This document shows positions 25,243 through 33,775 of a stretch of DNA of 64,000 nt, in pieces. Location: the NCBI RefSeq assembly GCF_002261355.1, contig NZ_NEVU01000002.1, positions 1,364,001 through 1,428,000 on the forward strand, in the 5' to 3' direction. Source of the DNA: Bordetella genomosp. 12 (GTDB lineage: Bacteria > Pseudomonadota > Gammaproteobacteria > Burkholderiales > Burkholderiaceae_B). A program made the translations under genes and the position numbers. The notes below the pieces were generated by a model. It ran no database searches, was not told the origin of the DNA, and worked only from the letters and a program-made list of their open reading frames with translations. Positions within the stretch are counted from its first letter, which is position 1; the number at the start of each line of letters is the position of its first letter.

Positions 25243-26184
25243 CTACCCTTCTCCGGCTGTCGGCGACGTGCCGGCGAAAAGTCGAGCGGCCAGCGTATCG
25301 GCCTGCTGGGCAAACTTCCTCGCATCGGTCTTCTCCAACTGCGCCAGGTTGTGTAGCTTCCAGCGGATGCCCGGCAGTTGTTCAAGGTGCGCAATAGCCA
25401 GCAGCGACCACTCCGGTCTACCAGCAACCAACGACAACAAGAAGCGTCGCTCATTGTCGTCCAAGCCCTCCTGGATTTCGCGCGCCATCCGTTCTCGCGC
25501 AGCGAGCAATGCATCGAGTGGCACCGGCTCGGTCGTCATGCCTTGAAAGTTGTGCGCGTAGTCGTGCCGGATGTCGCGCAGTGGTGGGAACAGCACTTCA
25601 TGGATCGGCCGGTTGCTACTGGATAGATAAACCACGAAAGCGCGTCGGATACCGGGCGTGATGCCCTCGTGCGCAAAGAGTTGCATCACGTCGAACAGGT
25701 CGCGCGGGTGTTGCCGATCCAAGGCCGCTACCAGCTTGCCGCCGTATACGTCCTCCAGCGACACCACTGGAATCTCCAGGTCGGCCAGCAATCGGTCCCG
25801 CGCGGTCTGCGTGAGCGAAGCGCGGCGCACCGGCTGCACCGTACCGCGCATGACGAAGTTGACTTCCACCTTGACCTGGATCGCGCCGCGACGCACGAGG
25901 AGCTTCGTCTCCCCTGCCGCAGCCGCCGGCGCGTGCGTCTGGAACCCTCGCTTCCTCAACCGCTCGGCAGCCTGCCTGACAGCGTCGTTGATGCGCGCCA
26001 ACGCCTCATCACGTGGTAGCGTGTGATCGGGAAAGACCAGATCGAGGTCCACCGACAGGCGCGGCATGTCGCGCACGAACAGATTGATCGCCGTACCGCC
26101 CTTCAGCGCGAAGGTGTCGTCCACAAACACCAGCGGCGCCACCTGCGTCAGCAGGCGCGCAGTATCGAGATAGATCTGATTCAT
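25243..26184 (-). CDS. abiEii: AbiEii-type nucleotidyltransferase toxin
   Basis: A 313-residue protein of the AbiEii/AbiGii toxin family. The nucleotidyltransferase core is present: ALKGGTAINLF (GGT at residues 29-31) and LSVDLDLVFPD with the metal-binding pair D46 and D48, followed by VVSLEDVYGGKLVAALDRQHPRDLFD, the K/D motif of the family. Such toxins transfer nucleotides to tRNA or other targets, halting growth, and protect against phage by abortive infection. The ATG overlaps the antitoxin stop as ATGA, the standard antitoxin-toxin order. The length is normal and it appears intact. Confidence 0.9.
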   Translation of the reverse strand: MNQIYLDTARLLTQVAPLVFVDDTFALKGGTAINLFVRDMPRLSVDLDLVFPDHTLPRDEALARINDAVRQAAERLRKRGFQTHAPAAAAGETKLLVRRGAIQVKVEVNFVMRGTVQPVRRASLTQTARDRLLADLEIPVVSLEDVYGGKLVAALDRQHPRDLFDVMQLFAHEGITPGIRRAFVVYLSSSNRPIHEVLFPPLRDIRHDYAHNFQGMTTEPVPLDALLAARERMAREIQEGLDDNERRFLLSLVAGRPEWSLLAIAHLEQLPGIRWKLHNLAQLEKTDARKFAQQADTLAARLFAGTSPTAGEG

Positions 26185-26918
26185 GGCTTGAGTACCAGCA
26201 GGCCATCGGCCGATCGGGACACCCAGGGCCGGTCGCTGCCCGTTGGCAGCGTGGCCGGATCAAGCTTGGCAGCCCAGGGCAGCGAACTCTCGCGGCCGAG
26301 CTGCAGGCATAGCCGCACGGTCTTGACGCTCGAACAGCGTTGCAGCAATTCGCGCAGCACATCAACGCGCAGGTTGTAAGCGCTTTCGACGAGTTCGGCC
26401 GCTTCCCGCAAGGGCTGCCGAACACCGACTTCGCTCAACATCTCCAGCAATGCACGCTCCGGCGCCGACACCTGAGGCGCTCCGCTGCGCTTCTCGAACG
26501 GGCCGACGTGCAGCAAGGCGTCGGGATGCTCGTCGAACAAGCGCTTGCGGTGGTACTCGGCTGGAAAACGTTCGGTGAACCATTCCGGCAAATGCGCCGC
26601 CGTCCAGCCATACAGGTGCAGCACAGGCTGCTGCGACACGTACTGGCGCACACCGTACCAGTCCAGGGCCGACTTGCCGCCGACGTGCAAGCCCGCAACC
26701 TTGCGCTGCAACAGCAGCAGGCTGGGATGCAGAGCCAAAGTGTCGTTCGGACGACCATAGACACCGCGCGCCAGGCGTGTGAGCCATCCTGCGCGGACGT
26801 AGTGGACAGCCAAGTCTGCGGAAATGCCCAGCGCCGCCAAATCCTCAGAAATCAGCGGTGTTCCCGCTGCCAGCCGGGTATAAAGCGAATTTAGCTTACT
26901 TGAATTAGTCGTAGCCAT
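26181..26918 (-). CDS. abiEi: AbiEi-type antitoxin and transcriptional regulator
   Basis: A 245-residue antitoxin. The N-terminus (LNSLYTRLAAGTPLISEDLAALGISADLAVHYVRAGWLTRLARGVYGRP) is a winged helix of the AbiEi type, and the C-terminal domain (EWFTERFPAEYHRKRLF to ALLEMLSEVG) fits the DUF4095-like half; type IV antitoxins of this kind repress their own promoter and counteract AbiEii without binding it. The ATG at 26918 lies inside a TCGTA-N7-TACGA inverted repeat, supporting autoregulation. The gene body is GC-rich, while the promoter region above it is AT-rich. Confidence 0.88.
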   Translation of the reverse strand: MATTNSSKLNSLYTRLAAGTPLISEDLAALGISADLAVHYVRAGWLTRLARGVYGRPNDTLALHPSLLLLQRKVAGLHVGGKSALDWYGVRQYVSQQPVLHLYGWTAAHLPEWFTERFPAEYHRKRLFDEHPDALLHVGPFEKRSGAPQVSAPERALLEMLSEVGVRQPLREAAELVESAYNLRVDVLRELLQRCSSVKTVRLCLQLGRESSLPWAAKLDPATLPTGSDRPWVSRSADGLLVLKP

Positions 26919-26990
26919 ACTACGATTTTTATAGCTTTTCCAAGCGAAAGTCAATTTGAAATAAACCTTCAAATCGTAGCCAAAATACGA
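26909..26990. promoter_or_regulatory. Paired operators of the AbiE operon
   Basis: Two 17-base sites, each a perfect TCGTA-N7-TACGA inverted repeat, lie at 26909-26925 and 26974-26990, exactly 65 bases apart. They match at 15 of 17 positions. The first includes the antitoxin start codon. Known AbiEi proteins autoregulate by binding two inverted repeats in their promoter, which is what this arrangement suggests. Confidence 0.75.
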
Positions 26991-27012
26991 CAACATAAAT
27001 CTATCCAAACTC

Positions 27013-27198
27013 TTAACCCTTATACGTAGCCCTGCGGGAACATGACCGAGTGGCATCGACCGACACGCCATGCACCTGCGCCTGCGCGTGCAGCGCGGCG
27101 TAGCGGTCGAAATCGGTTTTCAGGCTGGCCGGGCAGGACAAGGCCGGCTTAATGCCCTCGGTCTTGGGCAGCGGCCCCAGCCGCAGCTTCTTGATCGT
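27013..27198 (-). pseudogene. Relic of a DUF2274 gene of a conjugative element
   Basis: A frame of about 60 codons reads KKLRLGPLPKTEGIKPALSC, then PASLKTDFDRYAALHAQAQ, very close to the start of the small DUF2274 proteins that follow trbI in Tn4371-like integrative conjugative elements. No ATG precedes it (the frame enters with ACG ATC) and the C-terminal part normally reading ...LIPHMLEAFM is replaced by unrelated residues and a stop. It is therefore a truncated remnant, evidence that a conjugative element once lay here. Confidence 0.55.
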
Positions 27199-27695
27199 GT
27201 GCTCAGCGGGTCGGATCAGTACCGAGCAGATTGTCGAGCAAGAGCGAAGACGTATCGGGCCGGATGATTCGGTTGCAGACGATATGAACGCGGTTCTGCG
27301 CGTGACTGACTGGGCGGAAAAGCCGGCTGTCGAACGACGCCGGATTGACCTCACTCAACAGGAACAGTTCATCCGACACAAGGCGGCAGCAACGCTGCAA
27401 GGAGGGCCGCGCTAGGCCCAGCCCATTGGCGGTCAGCACGGCGGGCTATGGCACACCGTCGATGCGTACCTGCCCGTAGACGATGCAAACGTGTCGCCGC
27501 GCGATCGCGCTCACAGGTTTGAACAGCGGCAAGGCCGGGCGACACGCCGGCGAACCGTCCTTCGTGACGTACAACTGACGAACCACCAGCGTCGAGGACG
27601 ACACGCTTTCGTGCAATCCACAGCAGCAAGTCGGGCGTAGGCCCATATGCTCCGTCCATTACAGCTTTGCACTGCCTTCACCGCCAGCGCAACGC
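27199..27695. other. Degenerate island sequence, no intact gene
   Basis: Several open frames of 60-100 codons cross this stretch on the minus strand, but none resembles a family I know, and neighbouring frames switch in a way that suggests decay. It separates the DUF2274 and ClbS relics. Confidence 0.4.
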
Positions 27696-27831
27696 GCGTG
27701 CCTTGCGCATGTCCCGCCAATGTTGCCTCGCGGGTGCGTTCAGGAGGCACCCTGGCGAGGGCAGCAACCAACTTTTGGTAGGTCGTGCGAATAGCATCCA
27801 GCAATTCCTGTTTGTCTTGCGGCACTGCCAC
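27696..27831 (-). pseudogene. Truncated ClbS/DfsB-type gene
   Basis: The first 45 codons read MAVPQDKQELLDAIRTTYQK and continue to ERTREATLAGHAQGT, the opening of ClbS/DfsB (DUF1706) four-helix proteins, which include the colibactin self-resistance hydrolase. At the point where the family continues with a conserved LV.YL.GW segment the frame turns into unrelated sequence, so about 120 residues are missing. It is a 5' fragment cut by a rearrangement. Confidence 0.6.
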
Positions 27832-28191
27832 ACCAAGCCCCTATAACGCTTCGGCGAACTTGCCGATGGAAAACGGCATTCTCGCGCTGTGACCGCCCTA
27901 TGGCCAGTCGTGCCTGAAAGGTACTTGGCTGCCCCCACCCCGCCTGAACGAAGGAGGCGGCGTCGCGCTTGAGGATGCCCGACCGGGCGCGGCCACTGCC
28001 GTGACCGGATTTTTGACCACCGACCCCAAGGCGGAACGGCTTGGTGCCGGCACTGTTCGGACAGCCAAGTACCTTGGCCGAAACCAAGACGCTTGCTTCA
28101 CGGAAGGGTAGTTCCAGCATCTCTGGCGATTGCCAGAAGTGAGAACGCGATGCGGCCTGAAGCTGCCCGACCGTGCAGCACCAAAACGAAA
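27832..28191. other. Island end sequence between ClbS relic and guaA terminator
   Basis: No gene was recognised. The stretch keeps long open frames in several registers because it is GC-rich, but none has a ribosome site or family motif. It probably is the terminal part of the element next to guaA. Confidence 0.35.
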
Positions 28192-28213
28192 AAGCCCGCA
28201 ATGAAGCGGGCTT
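28192..28213 (-). terminator. Intrinsic terminator of guaA
   Basis: A perfect 8-bp stem (AAGCCCGC with GCGGGCTT) and a 6-base loop, followed on the minus strand by a short uridine run. It starts 46 bases after the guaA stop. Confidence 0.8.
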
Positions 28214-28258
28214 ATCGGCTGTTATGCCTTGCGTTGCTTGGCTAGGCCGGACGCGGGA

Positions 28259-29851
28259 TCACTCCCACTCAATCGTCGCGGGCGGTTTGCTCGAGACGTC
28301 GTAGACCACGCGGTTGATGCCGCGCACTTCGTTGATGATACGGGAGGACACGCGTGCCAGCAGGGGGTGTGGCAGCGGTGCCCAGTCGGCGGTCATGAAG
28401 TCGAAGGTCTGGACGGCGCGCAGGGCGACGACGTACTCGTAGGTCCGGCCGTCACCCATGACGCCGACCGATTTGACCGGCAGGAAGACGGCGAAAGCCT
28501 GCGAGGTCAGTTCGTACCAGCTCAGGTCGCTGGCCGGGTCTTTGGTGTTGCGCAGTTCTTCGATGAAGATGGCATCGGCGCGGCGCAGGAGTTCGGCGTA
28601 TTCGTGTTTGACTTCGCCGAGGATGCGCACGCCCAGGCCGGGGCCGGGGAAGGGATGGCGGTAGACCATCTGCGGCGGCAGGCCGAGGGCGACGCCAAGT
28701 TCGCGGACTTCGTCCTTGAAGAGTTCGCGCAGGGGCTCGAGCAGTTGCAGGTTGAGCGTATCCGGCAGGCCGCCGACGTTGTGGTGCGATTTGATCGCAG
28801 CCGCTTTGCCGGTTTTGGCGCCGGCCGATTCGATGACGTCGGGGTAGATGGTGCCCTGGGCCAGCCATTTGGCACCCTTGAGCTTGCCGGCTTCGACCTG
28901 GAAGACTTCGACGAATTCGCGGCCGATGATTTTGCGTTTGGCTTCGGGGTCGGCAACGCCGGCCAGTTTGCCCATGAACTGCTCGGTGGCATCGACGTGA
29001 ATGATTTTCACGCCCATGTTCTCGGAGAAGGTCTGCATGACTTGCTGGCCTTCGTTCAGGCGCAGCAGGCCGTGGTCGACGAACACGCAGGTGAGTTTGT
29101 CGCCGATGGCACGGTGGATGAGCGCAGCCGCCACGGAAGAGTCCACGCCGCCGGACAGGCCGAGGATGACTTCATCGCTGCCGACCTGCTCGCGAATGCG
29201 TGCAACAGCCTCGGAGATGTAGTCGGGCATGTTCCAGTCGCCCTCGCAGCCGCAGATGTCGCGCACGAAGCGCGAGATCATGGCCTTGCCTTGCACCGTG
29301 TGGGTGACTTCGGGGTGGAATTGCACGGCGTAGTAGCCGCGCGCTTCGTCGGCCATGCCGGCGATGGGGCAAGACGGGGTCGACGCCATGAGGCTGAAGC
29401 CCGGCGGCAGTTCGGTGACTTTGTCGCCGTGGCTCATCCAGACTTTGAAGCGGTCTTGTCCGGCCTCATCCTGGAAGTCGGCCAGCCCGGCCAGCAGCTT
29501 GGTGCCGCCGTGCGCCGAGACTTCGGCGTAGCCGAACTCGCGGTGGTCGCTGAAGCTGACTTTGCCGCCGAGTTGCTGAGCCATGGCTTGCATGCCATAA
29601 CAGATGCCCAGCACGGGCAGGCCCAGTTCGAAGACCGAAGCCGGCACGCGCATGGAGCCTTCTTCGTAGGCCGATGCGTGGCTGCCAGAGAGGATGATGC
29701 CCTTGAGCCCCTGGCTGGCCTGTTCGCGCACGAAGGCGTCGTCGACGTCGCCAGGATGGATTTCGGAATACACGCCGGCTTCGCGTACGCGGCGGGCGAT
29801 CAATTGGGTGACTTGCGAACCGTAGTCCAGAATAAGGATGCGCTGATGCAT
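28259..29851 (-). CDS. guaA: GMP synthase (glutamine-hydrolysing)
   Basis: A 530-residue enzyme converting XMP, glutamine and ATP to GMP. Residues about 5-200 form the class I glutaminase with the nucleophile in GICYGMQAM and the histidine-glutamate pair in [10 protein letters not shown]. The ATP pyrophosphatase domain follows with the P-loop [11 protein letters not shown], and the C-terminal dimerisation domain ends TIEWE, the usual GuaA end. It follows guaB on the same strand, but a strong hairpin with a uridine tract occupies the gap. The 3' end of guaA is a known integration site for genomic islands, and decayed island sequence lies directly beyond its terminator. Confidence 0.98.
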   Translation of the reverse strand: MHQRILILDYGSQVTQLIARRVREAGVYSEIHPGDVDDAFVREQASQGLKGIILSGSHASAYEEGSMRVPASVFELGLPVLGICYGMQAMAQQLGGKVSFSDHREFGYAEVSAHGGTKLLAGLADFQDEAGQDRFKVWMSHGDKVTELPPGFSLMASTPSCPIAGMADEARGYYAVQFHPEVTHTVQGKAMISRFVRDICGCEGDWNMPDYISEAVARIREQVGSDEVILGLSGGVDSSVAAALIHRAIGDKLTCVFVDHGLLRLNEGQQVMQTFSENMGVKIIHVDATEQFMGKLAGVADPEAKRKIIGREFVEVFQVEAGKLKGAKWLAQGTIYPDVIESAGAKTGKAAAIKSHHNVGGLPDTLNLQLLEPLRELFKDEVRELGVALGLPPQMVYRHPFPGPGLGVRILGEVKHEYAELLRRADAIFIEELRNTKDPASDLSWYELTSQAFAVFLPVKSVGVMGDGRTYEYVVALRAVQTFDFMTADWAPLPHPLLARVSSRIINEVRGINRVVYDVSSKPPATIEWE

Positions 29852-29870
29852 GGTGACTCTGCCGGTTGGA

Positions 29871-29916
29871 AATAAAAGCGCACCGGCCAGAACGATTCAG
29901 GGTTCTGCCGGTGCGC
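29871..29916 (-). terminator. Intrinsic terminator or attenuator between guaB and guaA
   Basis: A long hairpin: GCGCACCGG pairs with CCGGTGCGC and the stem continues with CAGAAC/GTTCTG around a small bulge. On the minus strand it is followed by TTTTATTT. It lies 30 bases after the guaB stop and only about 20 bases before the guaA ATG. Confidence 0.75.
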
Positions 29917-29945
29917 GATGCATTACGGGATTGACGATCCGGGGA

Positions 29946-31406
29946 TCAGTCGGCGCGATAGTTCGGCGCCTCCTTGGTGATCTGGACGTCGTGGACGTGC
30001 GACTCGCGCACACCCGCCGAGGTGATCTCGACGAATTGCGTTTTGGTACGCATATCGTCGATGGTGGCGCAGCCGCAATACCCCATGGAGGCGCGGATGC
30101 CGCCGACCAACTGATAAATAATGGCCAGCACGCTGCCCTTGTAAGGCACGCGGCCTTCGATGCCTTCGGGCACGAGCTTGTCGGCGTTGTTGGCCGGGTC
30201 CTGGAAGTAGCGGTCGGCCGAGCCGTCCGCCATCGCGCCCAGGCTGCCCATGCCACGATACGACTTGTACGAGCGGCCCTGGAAGAGCACGACTTCGCCA
30301 GGCGCTTCTTCGGTGCCGGCGAACATGCCGCCCATCATGCAGGAGAAGGCGCCGGCAGCCAGGGCCTTGGCGACGTCGCCCGAGTAGCGGATGCCGCCGT
30401 CGGCGATGAGGGGCACGCCCGTGCCTTCGAGTGCCTTGGCCACATCCGAAATGGCGGTGATCTGGGGCACGCCCACACCCGCCACGATACGGGTGGTGCA
30501 GATGGAGCCGGGGCCGATGCCGACCTTCACGCCATCGGCGCCCGCTTCAACCAAGGCCAGGGCCGCGGCCGCAGTGGCGATGTTGCCGCCGATGACTTCG
30601 ACCTTGGGGAAATTCTGTTTGACCCAGCGCACGCGCTCGATCACACCGGAAGAATGACCGTGAGCGGTGTCGACGATGATGACGTCCACGCCGGCCGCCA
30701 CGAGTTTCTCGACCCGCTCTTCGGTGCCGGCGCCCACGCCGACGGCCGCGCCCACGCGCAACTGGCCTTGGGCGTCCTTGCAGGCGAAGGGGTGCTCGGT
30801 GTTCTTGACGATGTCCTTGACCGTGGCCAGGCCGCGCAGCTCGAAACCGTCATTGACGATGAGCACGCGCTCCAGACGGTGCTTGTGCATCAGCGTCTGG
30901 GCTTCGTCCAGCGTGGCGCCTTCATGCATGGTGACCAGGCGGTCACGCGGGGTCATGACGTTGCGCAGCGGTTGATCCAGGCGGTCTTCGAAGCGCAGAT
31001 CGCGGTTGGTGACGATGCCGACCAGCTTGCCGCCTTCGACCACGGGCAAGCCCGAGATGCCGTGTTGGCGCTGCAAGGCGATGGCGTCGCGGACTTTCAT
31101 GTCCGGCGTGACGGTGACCGGGTCGATCACAATACCGAACTCATGCCGCTTGACGCGCGCGACCTCGCGGGCCTGCGCATCGGCGCTGAGGTTCTTGTGG
31201 ATGATGCCGATGCCACCCTCTTGCGCCATGGCGATGGCCAGACGCGATTCAGTCACCGTGTCCATGGCGGCGGACACGAGCGGAATATTGATGGTGATGT
31301 TACGGGTAAGGCGGGTGCTGAGCGAAGTGTCGCGCGGCAACACTTCGGAATACGCAGGCACCAACAACACGTCGTCGAAGGTGAGCGCTTTTTGGACGAG
31401 ACGCAT
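29946..31406 (-). CDS. guaB: IMP dehydrogenase
   Basis: A 486-residue enzyme that oxidises IMP to XMP with NAD, the rate-limiting step to GMP. The TIM barrel is interrupted by two CBS domains at about residues 90-200, and the catalytic cysteine lies in [15 protein letters not shown], followed by the flap near the C-terminus ([10 protein letters not shown]). The start at 31406 ([20 protein letters not shown]) has GGAG six bases upstream; an ATG six codons earlier is less likely. It is followed by guaA in the classical order. Confidence 0.98.
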   Translation of the reverse strand: MRLVQKALTFDDVLLVPAYSEVLPRDTSLSTRLTRNITINIPLVSAAMDTVTESRLAIAMAQEGGIGIIHKNLSADAQAREVARVKRHEFGIVIDPVTVTPDMKVRDAIALQRQHGISGLPVVEGGKLVGIVTNRDLRFEDRLDQPLRNVMTPRDRLVTMHEGATLDEAQTLMHKHRLERVLIVNDGFELRGLATVKDIVKNTEHPFACKDAQGQLRVGAAVGVGAGTEERVEKLVAAGVDVIIVDTAHGHSSGVIERVRWVKQNFPKVEVIGGNIATAAAALALVEAGADGVKVGIGPGSICTTRIVAGVGVPQITAISDVAKALEGTGVPLIADGGIRYSGDVAKALAAGAFSCMMGGMFAGTEEAPGEVVLFQGRSYKSYRGMGSLGAMADGSADRYFQDPANNADKLVPEGIEGRVPYKGSVLAIIYQLVGGIRASMGYCGCATIDDMRTKTQFVEITSAGVRESHVHDVQITKEAPNYRAD

Positions 31407-31554
31407 GGGGAACTCCGGGCGCAAAGCAAGATTATACGCCGTTCAGCCACGGCGGCTAGGTGTTAGCCCTAGGTTTTTCCCGGTGTGTGGCGTGGACGTC
31501 AAGCGCCAGGCGTCGGATCCCGCATACCGTGCCTGTCGCCCTCGCACGACATTT

Positions 31555-31627
31555 ATACCCGGGTGATATTGACAGTAAGCCGCGCGACTGGGCATACTGG
31601 CCTTGAGATTTCTACCCGGGTACATCC
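31555..31627 (+). promoter_or_regulatory. Sigma70-like promoter flanked by TACCCGGGT repeats
   Basis: A -35 TTGACA (31569-31574) and a -10-like CATACT (31593-31598) are 18 bases apart. The sequence TACCCGGGT occurs directly upstream of the -35 (31557-31565) and as the palindrome TACCCGGGTA between promoter and start codon (31613-31622). This layout suits a regulator that bridges or blocks the promoter. Confidence 0.6.
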
Positions 31628-32185
31628 ATGACGCAGCAATTCACCGCCTTTGATGGCACGCGCCGGGTCGCACAGGGAACCTTGACCGAAGTCGCCTTGG
31701 CCCTGCACGACCGACCTGCGGGTCAGGTGCTGGTTTTCGACAATCGCAATGGCCGCCAGACGGAGTTGGATCCCCGGCGGGTCGTGGCCGCACCGGCCTT
31801 GGCGCCGGTCACGCTGGCCGATCCCGCCCATGAGGGGGCCGAACTGGGCCGAGGGCGCGGCCGACCGCGCTTAGGTGTGGTAGCCAGAGAGGTGACGCTG
31901 CTGCCGCGTCATTGGGACTGGTTGGCCCGGCAGCCAGGCGGCGCCTCGGTGACCTTGCGCAAACTGGTCGAGGAGGCCCGCAAGCGCGATCAAGGCGTCA
32001 GCGACCGCCGCGAGCGTCAGGATGCGGCCTATCATTTTCTGCAGGCGGTGGCCGGCAACCTGCCCGCCTATGAAGAAGCCTTGCGCGCGCTCTATGCCGA
32101 TGACCGTGCCGGGCTGGCCCACTGCATGCAGGACTGGCCCACGGACATCGTTGAGTACGCGCTCGCCTTGTACGACGGTAGCTAA
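31628..32185 (+). CDS. DUF2239 family protein
   Basis: A 185-residue soluble protein of the DUF2239 family. It opens FTAFDGTRRVAQGTLTEVA, has an RGRGRPRLGVVAREVTLLPR core and a helical C-terminal half (ASVTLRKLVEEARKR and DAAYHFLQAVAGNLPAYEEALRAL). The function of the family is unknown; the VAREVTLLPRHWDWL segment resembles the DNA-binding part of ribbon-helix-helix regulators, which is only a hint. A recognisable promoter precedes it and a strong terminator follows, so it is a single-gene unit. Confidence 0.82.
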   Translation: MTQQFTAFDGTRRVAQGTLTEVALALHDRPAGQVLVFDNRNGRQTELDPRRVVAAPALAPVTLADPAHEGAELGRGRGRPRLGVVAREVTLLPRHWDWLARQPGGASVTLRKLVEEARKRDQGVSDRRERQDAAYHFLQAVAGNLPAYEEALRALYADDRAGLAHCMQDWPTDIVEYALALYDGS

Positions 32186-32205
32186 AACGTCTCGCAGCCC
32201 CCCCG

Positions 32206-32233
32206 AACACGCCTTGCCGGCGTGTTTTTTTTT
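32206..32233 (+). terminator. Intrinsic terminator of the DUF2239 gene
   Basis: A perfect 8-bp stem (AACACGCC and GGCGTGTT) with a 5-base loop, followed by nine thymidines in all, starting 21 bases after the stop codon. Confidence 0.9.
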
Positions 32234-32263
32234 GCCTATGCCATTGACGCGGGGCGGCGCAAT

Positions 32264-32297
32264 CTATATCTTATGATATATATCGTACGATATATCA
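32264..32297. promoter_or_regulatory. AT-rich palindromes upstream of the PadR gene
   Basis: The inverted repeat ATATC-TTAT-GATAT (32266-32279) is followed by a perfect 18-base palindrome ATATATCGTACGATATAT at 32278-32295. They stand out from the GC-rich surroundings. PadR proteins of the YqjI type bind TATAT-rich inverted repeats in their own promoter, so these are probable operator sites about 35-70 bases before the start. Confidence 0.7.
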
Positions 32298-32331
32298 CCG
32301 ATTTCATCCCTGCTTCATAGAGGAGGCCAGC

Positions 32332-32916
32332 ATGCGCCACCCCCCTTCTTCACCGGGCAACGGCCGGGGCGGCCCGGGCGGAGCGGAGCTCACGCGCGGC
32401 CGCAAGGTCAGCGCCGAAGACCTGCAACTCATCCTGCTCGCCTTGCTAGAGCTCAACCCCAGCCATGGTTATGAGCTCATCAAAGCGGTGGGCGCGTTGA
32501 GCAATGCCTACTACACGCCCAGCCCTGGCATGGTCTATCCGGCACTGACCTATCTCGAAGAATTGGGGCACGTCACGGTAGAGCCGCAAGGCAGCAAAAA
32601 ACGCTATCACCTGGCGCCGCAAGGCCTGGCATACCTGACGGCTCATCGCGCCCACGCCGAGCTGCTGCTCGAAAAACTGCGGCACATCGGCCGCAAAATG
32701 GAATGGATGCGTCAGGCCTGGAGCGCCGAGCCGCGCGAGACCGGGCCGCAGGGCGAGGATCTCGCCACCGGATGGTTGCCCGAATTCGTCGAAACCCGCC
32801 AGGCGCTGCGGCATGCACTGCTGCGCAAAAGCGGCGCCTCGCCCGCTGAACAACGCCGGGTAGCTGCCATTTTGCGGCGCGCCACCCAAGAGATCGAGAA
32901 CACGCCCTGTTCCTGA
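32332..32916 (+). CDS. PadR family transcriptional regulator (YqjI/NfeR-like)
   Basis: A 194-residue regulator. The PadR winged helix reads LQLILLALLELNPSHGYELI, then SPGMVYPALTYLEELGHV and the wing KKRYHLAPQGLAYL, followed by a helical dimerisation tail (ELLLEKLRHIGRKMEWMRQAW). It lies 33 bases upstream of a siderophore-interacting reductase, the same pairing as E. coli yqjI/yqjH, where YqjI represses the reductase and senses nickel. The histidine-rich N-terminal metal arm of E. coli YqjI is absent; the N-terminus here is glycine/proline-rich, so the signal may differ. An AGGAGG ribosome site precedes the ATG. Confidence 0.88.
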   Translation: MRHPPSSPGNGRGGPGGAELTRGRKVSAEDLQLILLALLELNPSHGYELIKAVGALSNAYYTPSPGMVYPALTYLEELGHVTVEPQGSKKRYHLAPQGLAYLTAHRAHAELLLEKLRHIGRKMEWMRQAWSAEPRETGPQGEDLATGWLPEFVETRQALRHALLRKSGASPAEQRRVAAILRRATQEIENTPCS

Positions 32917-32949
32917 TTGACCCGCATTCGAATGACAAAGGAAGTTTCC

Positions 32950-33753
32950 ATGACCAGCCCCCATCTGCGCGTCGAACGCGTGCGCCACACCCTGAAAATG
33001 CGCCAGCTCACCGTCAGCCGTGTCGAGCATCTGGCCGGCGGCCTGCTGGCGCGCATTACCTTCACGGGCGAAGACCTGCATGATTTTGTCTCCGCCTCCT
33101 TTGATGACCACGTCAAAGTGTTCTTCCCCGAACCCGGCCAGGCGCTCGCCTTGCCCGAGGTCGGTCCTGACGGCGTGCGCTTTGCGCCAGGGCAGCCGCG
33201 CCCCGCCGCGCGCGACTACACGCCGCGCCGCTTCGACCGCGACAGCGGCGAACTGGTGCTGGACTTTGTGCTGCATGGCGAAGGCCCCGCCGGAAGTTGG
33301 GCCGCCCAGGCGCAAGTGGGCCAGCAATTGGGCATCGGCGGGCCGCGCGGCTCCTTCGTGGTGCCGCTGGGCTTCGACTGGCATGTCCTGATCGGCGACG
33401 AAACCGCCCTGCCCGCCATCGCCCGCCGCCTCGAAGAGCTGCCAGACACCGCGCAAGCCCTGGTGCTGGTGGAAATCCCTTCCCTGGCCAATCAACTGCC
33501 CTTGCCTTCCAAAGCGCGCACGCAAGTGCGCTGGCTGGCGCGCGATGCGGGCGATCCCGGCCTGGCGCAAGCCGCCGCCGCATTGCAGTTGCCGCCCGGC
33601 GAAGGGTATGTGTGGGTCGCGGCCGAATCCGCCGTGGCCAAGGCCGTGCGCGCCAGTATGGTCGAGCGCCATGGCATCGACAAAAGCCGGATCCGTGCCG
33701 CCAGTTACTGGAAGCGCGGCGCGGCCGGCGTGCACGAATCGCACGACGACTGA
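32950..33753 (+). CDS. Siderophore-interacting FAD protein (YqjH/ViuB-like ferric reductase)
   Basis: A 267-residue flavoprotein. The FAD-binding barrel has the family motif RDYTPR (residues 88-93), and the NAD(P) domain includes GIGGPRGSFVVP and the C-terminal SYWKRGAAG. Such enzymes reduce ferric siderophores in the cytoplasm to release iron. The ATG at 32950 has AAAGGAAG upstream. It is cotranscribed with the PadR gene and closed by a terminator hairpin. No siderophore transporter is nearby. Confidence 0.9.
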   Translation: MTSPHLRVERVRHTLKMRQLTVSRVEHLAGGLLARITFTGEDLHDFVSASFDDHVKVFFPEPGQALALPEVGPDGVRFAPGQPRPAARDYTPRRFDRDSGELVLDFVLHGEGPAGSWAAQAQVGQQLGIGGPRGSFVVPLGFDWHVLIGDETALPAIARRLEELPDTAQALVLVEIPSLANQLPLPSKARTQVRWLARDAGDPGLAQAAAALQLPPGEGYVWVAAESAVAKAVRASMVERHGIDKSRIRAASYWKRGAAGVHESHDD

Positions 33754-33775
33754 GCATCGGTCTGCGCAGGCCTCG

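Noticed and set aside
27740-28201. A 153-codon minus-strand frame upstream of the ClbS stub
   Set aside because: No ribosome site, no family resemblance, open also in a second frame; judged non-coding.
28214-28290. Direct repeat of the guaA 3' end as island attachment site
   Set aside because: I looked for a second copy of the CACTCCCACTC end between 23320 and 28250 and found none, so no attachment site is annotated.
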